Below, piece by piece: positions 48,101 to 59,716 of a stretch of DNA of 64,000 nucleotides; the first letter of the stretch is position 1; each line of letters starts with the position of its first letter. The translations under genes and the position numbers were made by a program. Source of the stretch: Ananas comosus (taxonomy: Eukaryota; Streptophyta; Magnoliopsida; Poales; Bromeliaceae); contig NC_033622.1 of assembly GCF_001540865.1 (NCBI RefSeq), positions 16,267,695-16,331,694 on the forward strand, written 5' to 3'. Under the pieces are notes generated by a model. It was not told where the DNA came from, ran no database searches, and was given only the letters and a program-made list of their open reading frames with translations.

Positions 48101-49429
48101 ATGAACCCTCGTCGTCAAAATGAGCCTGCACTATTCAAATCTTCTAATAAGAAAGTGGCCGTGGCGCGCGAAAAGAACGAAGGAGAAAAATCGGATGATA
48201 CGAACTTCGAAAGAGCTTCTAATGTTGAAAATGATGATATGGGCGCATACAATAATACTTCCCAACATTATCTCGGTGTAGATAATTCTCATCTCTCCTT
48301 GCAAAACAAAGAGAATCTCAACAATGAGGCCCTCGCTGACGAGTTCAAGAGCAACCTAAATGCGAATCATAAGGAGGTCCCCACGTGTGTGGAGTGTGGG
48401 CGGACATTCCCTTCGGTGAAGGCGATGCATGGCCACCTGAGAAGCCATCCTAATAGGGGCTACAAAGGAGCAGTCCCGCCGCCGAACATGGCAAAGAAGC
48501 AACTAGTACAACCTAGCAGCACATCGGCTCCTCAAGTGGAAATTCCTGCCTCGAAGCGCCCGGTTCGACCGCGAAGAGATCCAAATCGAATTATTGATCC
48601 GACCACCGAAGCAATTAATGCAGCTTTTATGTTAGTTTATCTCAGCATAGAAACAAGTAAGCAAAGTGCTAGTCCATCTCATGAAAATGAAACTTATAGA
48701 TCACCTAAGAGGAAAAGGGAGAGCATAGAAGACGACTTTAGAGTTATCCATGATAAGGAAGAGACCGCAAACGAGGGTTCTGAAGGTGATGATCATTTTG
48801 GTGGTCATCAAATAGACTGTGATTATGACGGAGAATACATCGAAGAATCGCACTTACAACCATTATCTAATTTGATAGAAAAAAGGAAGAAGAAGGCTAA
48901 GAAATCAGCTGGGTCTTATCCGTGTGGCGTCTGCAATAAAATTTTTCCTACTCATCAAGCATTAGGCGGTCATATGGCAAGTCACAACAAAGGCAAGAAC
49001 ATCATGGATGAAGCATTTACGGCAAATGAAGCAAATGAAGTTGAACTAAGCCATGTTGAGAAGCTGACAGTCGAGACGGCTTCGAAGGGACCGAATTTAG
49101 GGATACATAAGTGTAAAAAGTGTGGCCAAATATTCGCATCGGGACAAGCTCTCGGCGGGCACCAAAGGAAGCATTATCCTTTACCAGATCACAGCCAGAA
49201 GGAATGTAATGTTTCACTCAATCAAGATCGAAAGAAAAGCAATGTTGCACCCGATCATGGTTGGAAGAAAAGATTACCAAATAACAGTCAGAAGGAAAGT
49301 AATGATGTGTCTGATGATCGTCGGAAGGAATGCAATGATGTGCCCGATCATGGTCAGGAGAAAAGCAATGTTATGTTCAACATCGACCTCAACAAATCTG
49401 TAGATTTCAATCAGGACCTACCTTCATGA
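48101..49429 (+). CDS. C2H2 zinc-finger protein, three fingers, plant QALGGH type (copy 1)
   Basis: 442 residues from ATG 48101. This start was chosen because copy 2 begins with the same MNP..RQ.EPA and the upstream in-frame codons are not conserved. Finger 1 (C96-H116: CVECGRTFPSVKAMHGHLRSH) has a modified core. Fingers 2 (C275-H295) and 3 (C338-H358) carry the plant QALGGH motif. Basic clusters SPKRKR (201-206) and KRKKKAKK (261-268) are likely nuclear signals. Residues about 361-425 are degenerate repeats of a PDH..KKE(S/C)NV unit of roughly 12 residues. The tail reads FNIDLNKSVDFNQDLPS and contains a DLN core like EAR repression motifs. It is probably a nuclear transcriptional repressor; target and role unknown. 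Confidence 0.85.
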   Translation: MNPRRQNEPALFKSSNKKVAVAREKNEGEKSDDTNFERASNVENDDMGAYNNTSQHYLGVDNSHLSLQNKENLNNEALADEFKSNLNANHKEVPTCVECGRTFPSVKAMHGHLRSHPNRGYKGAVPPPNMAKKQLVQPSSTSAPQVEIPASKRPVRPRRDPNRIIDPTTEAINAAFMLVYLSIETSKQSASPSHENETYRSPKRKRESIEDDFRVIHDKEETANEGSEGDDHFGGHQIDCDYDGEYIEESHLQPLSNLIEKRKKKAKKSAGSYPCGVCNKIFPTHQALGGHMASHNKGKNIMDEAFTANEANEVELSHVEKLTVETASKGPNLGIHKCKKCGQIFASGQALGGHQRKHYPLPDHSQKECNVSLNQDRKKSNVAPDHGWKKRLPNNSQKESNDVSDDRRKECNDVPDHGQEKSNVMFNIDLNKSVDFNQDLPS

Positions 49430-50180
49430 TTTGAAAGCATAGAAGAGTTTTAGAGGTAAAGAACAGGGAGAACTTTTTTGCAATATTTATGTTTTTTAGT
49501 TTTTGTATGCATTCATTATGTTATAGTTTACTCAAGGCGAGATTTCATTTAGATTCTATTAATCAAAAAGTGTCTTTTTATTTTACTATTTCTAATACAA
49601 TATTTAGGTTACTATAAATCTGTACTCTTGATATGTTTTTGCATCTCGTTCTTTGACATAATGCGGATTGTTTTCGAATCAGTGAACAAGCTTTTAAATT
49701 TATCAATATATTAAATAGCCGATATCGCAGTACTTGAGTGAATTATTACAATCTAACCATCTTTTTTTTTATTAATTTAATTGTTCAACTACTCGATCAA
49801 TTTCATATTTTCGATAAGATTCAAACAGATAATTCAAACTTGGATAGTAACTCCAACTCAAGTCCGTGAACAATGTTAGGTAGTTTTTTATTTGTTTGCA
49901 CCTTCTTTTTATTTTTTGATGAACAATGTTTTTTTTAATTTGTTCGCATCTCCTTTTTATTTCGATCAATTAATGAAAAGCCCCCCTAGCTAGGAGAAGG
50001 AGATATCTCTGGCAGTTTAGTAGGTAAAAAAAACATTCTGCATACTAATTGACCAAAGTGGTCATCCGAAAGGACGGAATTATCAGCTTTCCAACAGGTA
50101 GACCAACCAGATTGCCCGACATGCAGAAATTTTGTGCTGCGAGCAAAAGCTGCAAGAGATTTGCTCCCGTACGCCGGTGT
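49430..50180. other. Convergent 3' intergenic region between C2H2 and methyltransferase, unit 1
   Basis: AT-rich 3' flanks of two convergent genes. It holds two 12-18 bp near-repeats around tttgttcgca/tttgtttgca and no gene. The corresponding region of unit 2 (56403-57328) is alignable but diverged. Confidence 0.45.
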
Positions 50181-51463
<1,283 letters not shown>

Positions 51464-51585
51464 TGCTCACTTCTCTCTCTGTTTCCTTGGGTGGAATACA
51501 ATGAGTGGTCGGATGCTATTCGGCCAGCAAAAATGCTTTTGCTTTCCTTATTATTATTTAATGGTAATTAATTAATATTGAACAG

Positions 51586-51700
51586 GTATGTGACGCATTT
51601 ACACTGTATTATTAATAATTAACTAATTATATATATTTTTTAAAATAATATAATAAAAATATTATTTTAATAATTATAATAGAATAAGTGAATATAGGAA
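51586..51700. mobile_element. AT-rich dispersed repeat fragment upstream of methyltransferase copy 1
   Basis: The segment tgacgcatttacactgtatt.attaataattaa... followed by ataataaaaatatt resembles the AT-rich repeat at 17747 and 20405. It is absent at the equivalent place in unit 2. Confidence 0.35.
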
Positions 51701-51889
51701 AAATAATTTGATAGATTAAGAATGTAATTGATTACATTTTAGATTTTTTTTCATCGATCTATATTGAGATGTTGAAATTAGAGTACATAAGATTGCTTCT
51801 CCATTTTGAGGGTCCACGGGGTTTATTCTACAAATTGTCCACGTTAATATTAGAATTAAAACTTTCAATTTTAAATCTCAATACTTTTT

Positions 51890-52041
51890 TTTTTTACCGA
51901 CTGTCTTTAGAACAAGTGGCAAAAGACTTGATGGTTGGTATCCGAGACTCAGGTTCGAATCCTAGTTGATTCACATTTCCAGCTAAGTTTATTTCTAAAT
52001 GAAATGAACGAAGCAAGTAGCGTGCTATCTATTTCTCAAAA
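51890..52041 (+). mobile_element. tRNA-derived SINE, copy 4 (unit 1 only)
   Basis: Begins accgactgtctttagaacaa, has an exact B-box consensus (ggttcgaatcc at 51952) and ends in poly-A. It is flanked by a 17-bp duplication, aaatctcaatacttttt, at 51873-51889 and 52042-52058. Unit 2 has no insert at the matching place (about 58885). Confidence 0.9.
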
Positions 52042-52084
52042 AAATCTCAATACTTTTTCTTTTTTCTTTGTTTATGGACGGAAA

Positions 52085-52374
52085 AAAATGCTCGAGGGGT
52101 AGGGATAGAGTTGATAGTAGAAGTACGTATCGATTTTGTATCTTAATAATGGTTGTGCTCAGCTGATGTGTGCAAATTAAGAAAATGTACAGATGACTGG
52201 AAACCATGCCAATTAGGTAGGATCTTTCTTACCGTGCTAAGGACTTTCCAGAGTTTCGCTTGTAGCGATTGTCTTGTAATCTTTTTCTTAAAAGAATCTT
52301 CTAGCCTTCGCTAGTTTCGTAAAGATAAATTTCACATTTTTCAATCATTTTTGGGCTAACAAATTTGATTGAGC
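52085..52374 (+). pseudogene. Duplicated WD40 3' flank without its gene
   Basis: About 290 bp matching the region just after the WD40 stop codon (45192-45473), including gttgatagtagaagtacgta, aatgtacagatgactggaaa and ttctagccttcgctagtt. No WD40 coding sequence is present. It is a breakpoint remnant, perhaps retaining 3' end-formation signals. Confidence 0.85.
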
Positions 52375-52526
52375 TACCAACTGTCCCTAGAGCAAGTGGC
52401 AAAGGACTTGATGGTTAGTATCCGAAACCCAAGTTCGAATCTTAGTTGATTCATATTTCCAGTTAAATTTATTTCTAAATGAAATAAACGAAGCAGATAG
52501 CGTGTTACCTATCTCTCAAAAAAAAA
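52375..52526 (+). mobile_element. tRNA-derived SINE, copy 5 (unit 2 only)
   Basis: Begins accaactgtccctagagcaa, carries aagttcgaat and ends in poly-A followed by a single N (52527). It interrupts gattgagct, which continues uninterrupted in unit 1 (45464-45475). No clear target duplication; the N may hide it. Confidence 0.8.
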
Positions 52527-52630
52527 NCTATAGTCTTTTTTTTTTTTCTTTTTTTTTTGGTCTTGCGCATATATAAGATGTGTTGTTGTATAATTCTTCA
52601 GATTGTTATATATACATTGTAGTTACAGCA

Positions 52631-52843
52631 TAACAAAAAACAACCAGTTAATATCTATTCCTTTTCAATATCATAAATATTATTTATATGAATTGAATTT
52701 TCAAATCTAAGCTATGAATAACAAAAAACAACCAGTTAATATCTATTCCTTTTCAATATCATTAATTTAGCAATTTATCCTTTTTTTTTTAATTATTCAT
52801 AGCTTAGATTTGAAAATTCAATTCATATAAATAATATTTATGA
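52631..52843. repeat. Composite direct/inverted repeat specific to unit 2
   Basis: A 44-bp direct repeat (taacaaaaaacaaccagtta...) at 52631-52674 and 52719-52762 overlaps a perfect 51-bp inverted repeat with arms 52671-52721 and 52793-52843 (tcataaatattatttatatg.. and its complement). Unit 1 has only one copy of the arm (about 45724-45767). Confidence 0.9.
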
Positions 52844-53899
52844 TAGGTTCAGATTAGAACAAATTTCTTCCTTAAGCAATCATTCATCGCCTCTCTCCAT
52901 ATAGAGATTAAGGGATAACATTCGAAGATTTTTTGAAAAGATTTAAAAGAAATGTCTTAAATTATGAAAGGTAATTAATTTTTTTTTTTCTAAAAAAAGA
53001 GTGATAGACATATATAATATTTGAAACTACTTCGTACTAACTTACATCTATAGGAAAATTTTATTAAATTTGTTAATAAGTTTATCAATATTAACAGTTT
53101 CAAAATACTTTTCAAAGATTAAACAAATAATTAAAAATATTTGTAACTTGAATACCTAGAATAATTCAAATAAAAAAATAAAATTAAGAAATAGTCAATC
53201 AGAGAAATTAAAGTTAAGGCGCCTAAAGATTTTTTTAAAACATATCTTAACAAAAAAAAAATAAAAGAAAGATAATTTATTATTATTTGTTTGAATAACC
53301 ATCGATAATAATGATCTAAAATATTTGATCCTAAATAGGAAATAAGAAAGATAAAAGAAGGAGAATTTGGTTAGACATAAATAAAATCTTAGAGAGTAAG
53401 TAATTAAAAAAAAATCGGTTTCTCCCCTAACAAAAAACTAACAAATACTCCCCCCACGGTGCCCTGTAACGCACCAAAAGGAAGTTAAAGAGTTATTGAG
53501 ATTTGAGAATATATATGGAAAAAACAGATTCTCCAAATCTCTTTCTACGAACTATTTCGTGAACGCGGTGCACCGCCGCATCTCGTGCACCGCACTGTAG
53601 AACCCTGCTCCGCATCTTAAGGTAGTTCCTCGTACGATCTCCACCGACCATCGCCAACAGCGTTGCATGGTGCACGGAATGACGTACTTCGTGGACTGCA
53701 AATGTTTAGGGAGTGTTGCAAGTTTTTCCAGTGCGATCTCCAAACTTAATCCGCTCATCTTCATACTCTCTCTCCCTCTCTCTCTCTACCACCACTCACT
53801 TTTTTTGGTGTTCTCTCTCTTTCTCTACCCTCCACTCTCAATCTCTCTTCTACATGCATAGAACGGGATTTAGGGTTCTTAGACTCTTCTTCCTTTCTC

Positions 53900-54971
53900 T
53901 CTCTCTACACACATACATTATAGGGCCGGTTTAATCAATCTCGTAAAAGAAGAGATTTTCTGAGCTGAATTAGTCGTCGTCGTCATCATCATCTGCGTTT
54001 CTATTACTTTCGTCCAATATGAGCTCAATTACTAGGTAATTCTAATTAACCCTTACTATTATCTTTTTTTTTTCCTTCTTTTTTTTTTTTTCTAGATGTA
54101 ACTTTGATGTTGTATTGTTTAGGTTTTCGTGTAGATCATCTTAAGGAAGATCTGATATTAATTCTATCCTTCTCTATATACATTGCAGTTGATCAACACT
54201 TTGCGCCTCATACGTAGCTGCGACTGCAGTTGCTGGTGGTGGCTGTGCTGCGCATTATGCGTGTTTATCAAATCGGTTGGTGATATGTAGATAGATCTAC
54301 GGAAGAGCTCTACGATCGGTAACTGAAGTATCAGGTGATATAGATTTATGTATTATGCAGTTTTTTTTTTTTTTTTTTTTTTTTTTAGAGAGATAGGTAG
54401 CATGCTACTCGTTTCGTTTATTTTATTTAGAAATAAACTTAGTTAGAAATGCGAATCAACTAGGATTCGAACTTGGAATCTCGAGTACCAACCACCAAAT
54501 CTTTTGCCCTTTGCCACTTGTGTGGTATTTAATTTGTTTGCCGCTGAGAACGAGGGAAGAAGGGACCTGCTGAGAATCAGGTGTGAGTTTCAATTTAATT
54601 TTTGAGCTTTCCTTTTCTTTATTTTTCTTCTTTCCTAAGCTTTAGGGTTTTTTTTTTTTTTTTTTAAAAAAGGTTCATGATATTAATGAGATCGTTGTCT
54701 CTTCAGATCCGTACCTACGTTATGGCTATTTTACATTGTTAATTAAGTTGTTTGCTTCTTAGCTCGTTTTTTCCTTAGGGTGCATTAGAACTAATTAATT
54801 AATAAACAATAAAATTATTTGTTTCAAAGTTCAGATTTCAATTTTTTACTTTTTTTTTCTTTTCTTTTTATAAGCTTAATTAGATTTTCTTCTTGTTTCT
54901 ACTGCAGCTCATCATATATAATTACTATAATCAGAGATTAATTAGTTGGCCTTTTATATACTATTTCAGAG
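53900..54971 (+). promoter_or_regulatory. Spliced 5' leader of zinc-finger copy 2
   Basis: Same exon pattern as copy 1: leader exon ending ...ATTACTAG|GTAATT (54035), second leader exon 54189-54334, acceptor actgcag at 54907, ATG at 54972. The intron after the second leader exon carries a minus-strand SINE at 54361-54520. Confidence 0.55.
54361..54520 (-). mobile_element. tRNA-derived SINE, copy 6 (unit 2 only)
   Basis: Poly-T of 26, then agagagataggtagcatgct and the inverted SINE body, ending ...ttgccactt at the right. It sits in a leader intron of zinc-finger copy 2. Unit 1 has the uninterrupted sequence tattgtgcggtatttg at about 47646. The tRNA-like head is slightly truncated. Confidence 0.85.
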
Positions 54972-56402
54972 ATGAACCCTCATCGTCAATATGAGCCTGC
55001 ACCATTCAAATCTTCTAATAAGAAGGTGGCGGCGGCATGCGAAAAGAAAAAAAGTGTGCTAAATTTCACAAATACAAAAAACCAGAAAGGAGAAAAATCG
55101 CATGATCCGAACTTCGAAAGAGCTTCTAATGTTGAAAATGATGATATGGGCGTATACAACAATACTTCCCAATACCATCTTGGTGTAGATAATTCTCATC
55201 CCTCCTTGCAAAACGAAGAAAATCCCACCAATGAGTCCCTAGCCGACGAGTCCGAGAGCTACCTAAATGCGAATCATAAGGAGGTCCACACATGTCCAGA
55301 GTGTCGGCGGACCTTCCCTTCGGTGAAGGCGATGCATGGCCACCTGAGAACCCATCCTAATAAGGGTTACAAAGGAGCGGTCCCCCCGCCGAACATAGCA
55401 AAGAAGCAATTAGTACAACCTAGCAGCACATCAGCTCCTCAAATAGAAATTCCCGTCTCGCAGCAACCTATCACTATAAAAATAGATCATACATCGATCC
55501 CGATGAGAGATTCCAATCGACTTATTGATCTGACCGCAGAAGCAACGAGTGTGGCTCTTAGCCTAGTGTATATGAGCATAGAAACAAGTAAACAGACAGC
55601 AAATCCATCTCGTGAAAAAAAAACCAATAGATCACCTAAGAGGAAAAGAGAGAACATGGAAAACGATTTTAGAGTTATCAAGGATAAGGAAGAGACCGCA
55701 GAACAATTGAGGAATGGAGAGAGTCATGAAGGTGAGGATCATTCTGGTGATCATCAAATAGACGGAGATGATGACAAAGAATATATCAAGGAATCGCACT
55801 TACAACCATCGTCTAGCTTGATAGAAAAGAAGAAAAAGAAGATTAAGAAATTAGCCGGGCCTTATCCTTGTAGTGTTTGCGATAAATTTTTCTCTACTCA
55901 TCAAGCATTAGGCGGTCATATGGCAAGTCACAATAAGAGCAAGAACATCATGGATGAAGTGTTTACTGAAAATGAAGCAAATAAAGCTGAACAGAGCCAC
56001 GTTGCGAAGCCGATGGTCGAGACGGTTTCGAAGGGATCGGATTTAGGGATACATAAGTGTAAAAAGTGCGACCAAATATTTACATCGGGACAAGCCCTCG
56101 GTGGGCACCAAAGGAAGCATAATCCTTTACCAGATCATAGTCGGAAGGAAAACAATATTGCACTCTATCAAGATCAGAAGGAAAGTAATGTCGCCCCCGA
56201 GCACAGTCGAAAGGAAAGCTTGCCAGATCATAACCAGAAGGAAAGCAATGTTGCGTTCAATCACTTTCATAAGGAAAACAATATTGCGCCCGATCACGGT
56301 CGAAAGAAAATCTCACCAGGTCATAGTCAGAAGCAAAACAATGATGTGTCCGATGATCATCGGAAGGAAAGCAATGCTATGCCTGATCATAGTCGAACGT
56401 AA
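54972..56402 (+). CDS. C2H2 zinc-finger protein, three fingers (copy 2, altered C-terminus)
   Basis: 476 residues. Same plan as copy 1: fingers at C108-H128 (modified core, SVKAMHGHLRTH), C300-H320 and C363-H383 (both QALGGH), with basic clusters SPKRKR and EKKKKKIKK. The N-terminus has an extra segment (KSVLNFTNTKNQ) not in copy 1. The repeat tail after finger 3 is longer, with more PDH.RKE.N units. A net 5-bp deletion near 56390 places a stop before the region matching copy 1's IDLNKSVDFNQDLPS. That DLN segment survives only in another frame and is itself followed by an in-frame stop. If the tail mediates repression, copy 2 may have lost it. DNA binding should be intact. Confidence 0.85.
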   Translation: MNPHRQYEPAPFKSSNKKVAAACEKKKSVLNFTNTKNQKGEKSHDPNFERASNVENDDMGVYNNTSQYHLGVDNSHPSLQNEENPTNESLADESESYLNANHKEVHTCPECRRTFPSVKAMHGHLRTHPNKGYKGAVPPPNIAKKQLVQPSSTSAPQIEIPVSQQPITIKIDHTSIPMRDSNRLIDLTAEATSVALSLVYMSIETSKQTANPSREKKTNRSPKRKRENMENDFRVIKDKEETAEQLRNGESHEGEDHSGDHQIDGDDDKEYIKESHLQPSSSLIEKKKKKIKKLAGPYPCSVCDKFFSTHQALGGHMASHNKSKNIMDEVFTENEANKAEQSHVAKPMVETVSKGSDLGIHKCKKCDQIFTSGQALGGHQRKHNPLPDHSRKENNIALYQDQKESNVAPEHSRKESLPDHNQKESNVAFNHFHKENNIAPDHGRKKISPGHSQKQNNDVSDDHRKESNAMPDHSRT

Positions 56403-57328
56403 TGTTATGCACTGCATCGACCTCAACAAATCTGTAAATTTTGATTAGGATCTACCTTCATGATCGAAAAGTGTAGAAGAGTTTTAGAGGTAAGTCAAAG
56501 GAGAGTTTTTTCACTATTTATGTTTTCTAGTTTTTGTATGCATTCATTATATTATAGTAACCGCATTTTGTGCGTTGACTTAAGTTATATCTCGTTTAGA
56601 TTGTTCATGAGATTAATTGAGAAGTGTCTTAGTTTTTCTGTTGGCTATCTCTGATACAGTATTTAGTTTATAAAAATAAACAAACTTTACGGTTGTCTTA
56701 AAAATATTTTTTTGATTAATTATACCTGTATTCTAATCTGTTTTTATATCTCATTCTTGACATTATGGGATTTTTTTTTCCAACTAGTGAACAGAATTAA
56801 AAATTTTTAAATATCTTAAATAGCAAATATCACATTACTGAAGTGAATTATTACAATCTAATAATCCCCTTTTTTATTATTAATCTAATTATTTGATCAG
56901 ATTTATATATATCTTCGACGAGGTCTACAAAAATAATTCAAACTTAAATAGTAACTACAACTCAAGTTCCTGAACAATGAACAATGTTAGGTAGCGTCAT
57001 ATCCACTCATGACTTAGATTACATTCCCACATCCTTGACATACTCAATTGTACTAGAAGAAGACATTCTTTTTTTCAAATACTTATTATTTGTTTGTACC
57101 TCCATTTTATTTCGATCAATGAAAACCACCGTAGACGAAGAAGATAACTCATGCAAATGTAAAAAAATTCTGCACGCTAATTGACCAAAGTGGCCATCCA
57201 AAAAGAGGGAAATATCTGGCTTTCCAACAGATGGACCAATCAGATTGCCGGAAGTGCAGAAAGTTTGTACTCGGAGCAAAAAAAAAAAAAAAAAAAGCTG
57301 CAAGAGACTTGCTCCCATACGTGGGTGT
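56403..57328. other. Convergent 3' intergenic region, unit 2
   Basis: Contains the frame-shifted remnant of the zinc-finger tail (56403-56463), then AT-rich 3' flank of both genes. It matches 49430-50180 with indels. A poly-A of 18 lies at 57280-57297 just beyond the methyltransferase stop. No gene. Confidence 0.45.
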
Positions 57329-58550
<1,222 letters not shown>

Positions 58551-58558
58551 TGCTCACT

Positions 58559-58596
<38 letters not shown>

Positions 58597-58977
58597 TCTT
58601 TCCTCTTTCCTGGGTTGGGATATAATGAAGTGTTTTGAGTTGCGTGCTCTTCTTCTATTGGGTTGGAGGCCACTCGGCCAGCTAGGTGTTTCCCTCATCA
58701 TTTATTTAAAAGTAATGATGATCAGATAAGACACAACCACTTGGCACACCACTTGAGGTTCATGATTCAGATCTCGAGATTGGAGACGATGAGATCGCTT
58801 TCCCAATTTGATGGTTGACCGGAATTACTCTACAAATTGTCCCCAGCAATACTCGAATTTAAACTTCAAATTTTTAAACTTCGACACCTTTTATCTTTTT
58901 ATTTTCTTACCAGCAAAATCTTAAAAATTACTCATACTGCAAACGCTCCTCCATAAAACCACACTTGTATACAAGAA

Positions 58978-59318
58978 TAAACTTCGAATACCATCCCTAT
59001 AATTTTGCACTTTCTGATCACTTTAGTATTCTGTAATTTAACGTGTTATAATCTCATTTTTATCTTTTCGTCAACTTCTCTGTTAATATTTTATTAAATT
59101 ATATAAAAAGACTTCAAATACCCTATCGAAATTTATCGAATATTTATTTTAGTACATTTTAATTTTAACTTTGCCACCGATTTAACAAAAATAATTAGTA
59201 AAATTAATAATAAAAAAATAAAATAAAATTACAGAATACTAAATTGAAATATTTTAAATTACAGAATACTAAAATAAGAAAGTATGAAACTATAAATATA
59301 GTGTTTAAAGTTATCCCT
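58978..59318. mobile_element. Mutator-type MITE, copy 4 (degenerate)
   Basis: Begins aataaacttcgaatacc and ends gtgtttaaagttatccct, with the family words tatcttttcgtcaactt, tatcgaatatttattttagt and ttaattttaactttg. It lies just beyond the right end of unit 2. Strongly diverged, so old. Confidence 0.7.
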
Positions 59319-59716
59319 CTATATATATATAAATATGAGGATCAGCAATCAAGTCATTTTCACATATCATATCGGCTCAAATCCAACCAAGGGCATCAAA
59401 TTAAAGAAACCGACAAAATCCCCGCAAGCCTTTGATTAGTCAACATAAAAAGACCTAAAAAAGGAACTTTGAAAAGCCCCGCAAGCCTTTGATTAGTCAA
59501 CTGTATGTCTCGTTCGTTACCCATCAAACATCAAAATTACCGACATATGTTTTCTCCATGAAAACTACGGACAGAGAAGGGTTAAAAGCGCAAAACGACA
59601 GCTCCTGAGATACAAAGGCAAATTCAGAAGTCACCTAAATAGCAATTCAATTCCCAACAGCAATACAACAAATACGACCAAATTGCCTCAAAATAAGATG
59701 CATATCAGCGAACCAA
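59319..59716. other. LSM7 downstream region
   Basis: Ordinary AT-rich sequence with a short direct repeat (cccgcaagcctttgattagt at 59419 and at about 59477). No gene recognised. Confidence 0.45.

Noticed and set aside
49122..49403. Alternative frame across the zinc-finger tail (also 56101-56448)
   Set aside because: Open only because the underlying peptide repeat has few stops in that frame; the fingers are in the main frame. In copy 2 it is informative solely as evidence of the frameshift.
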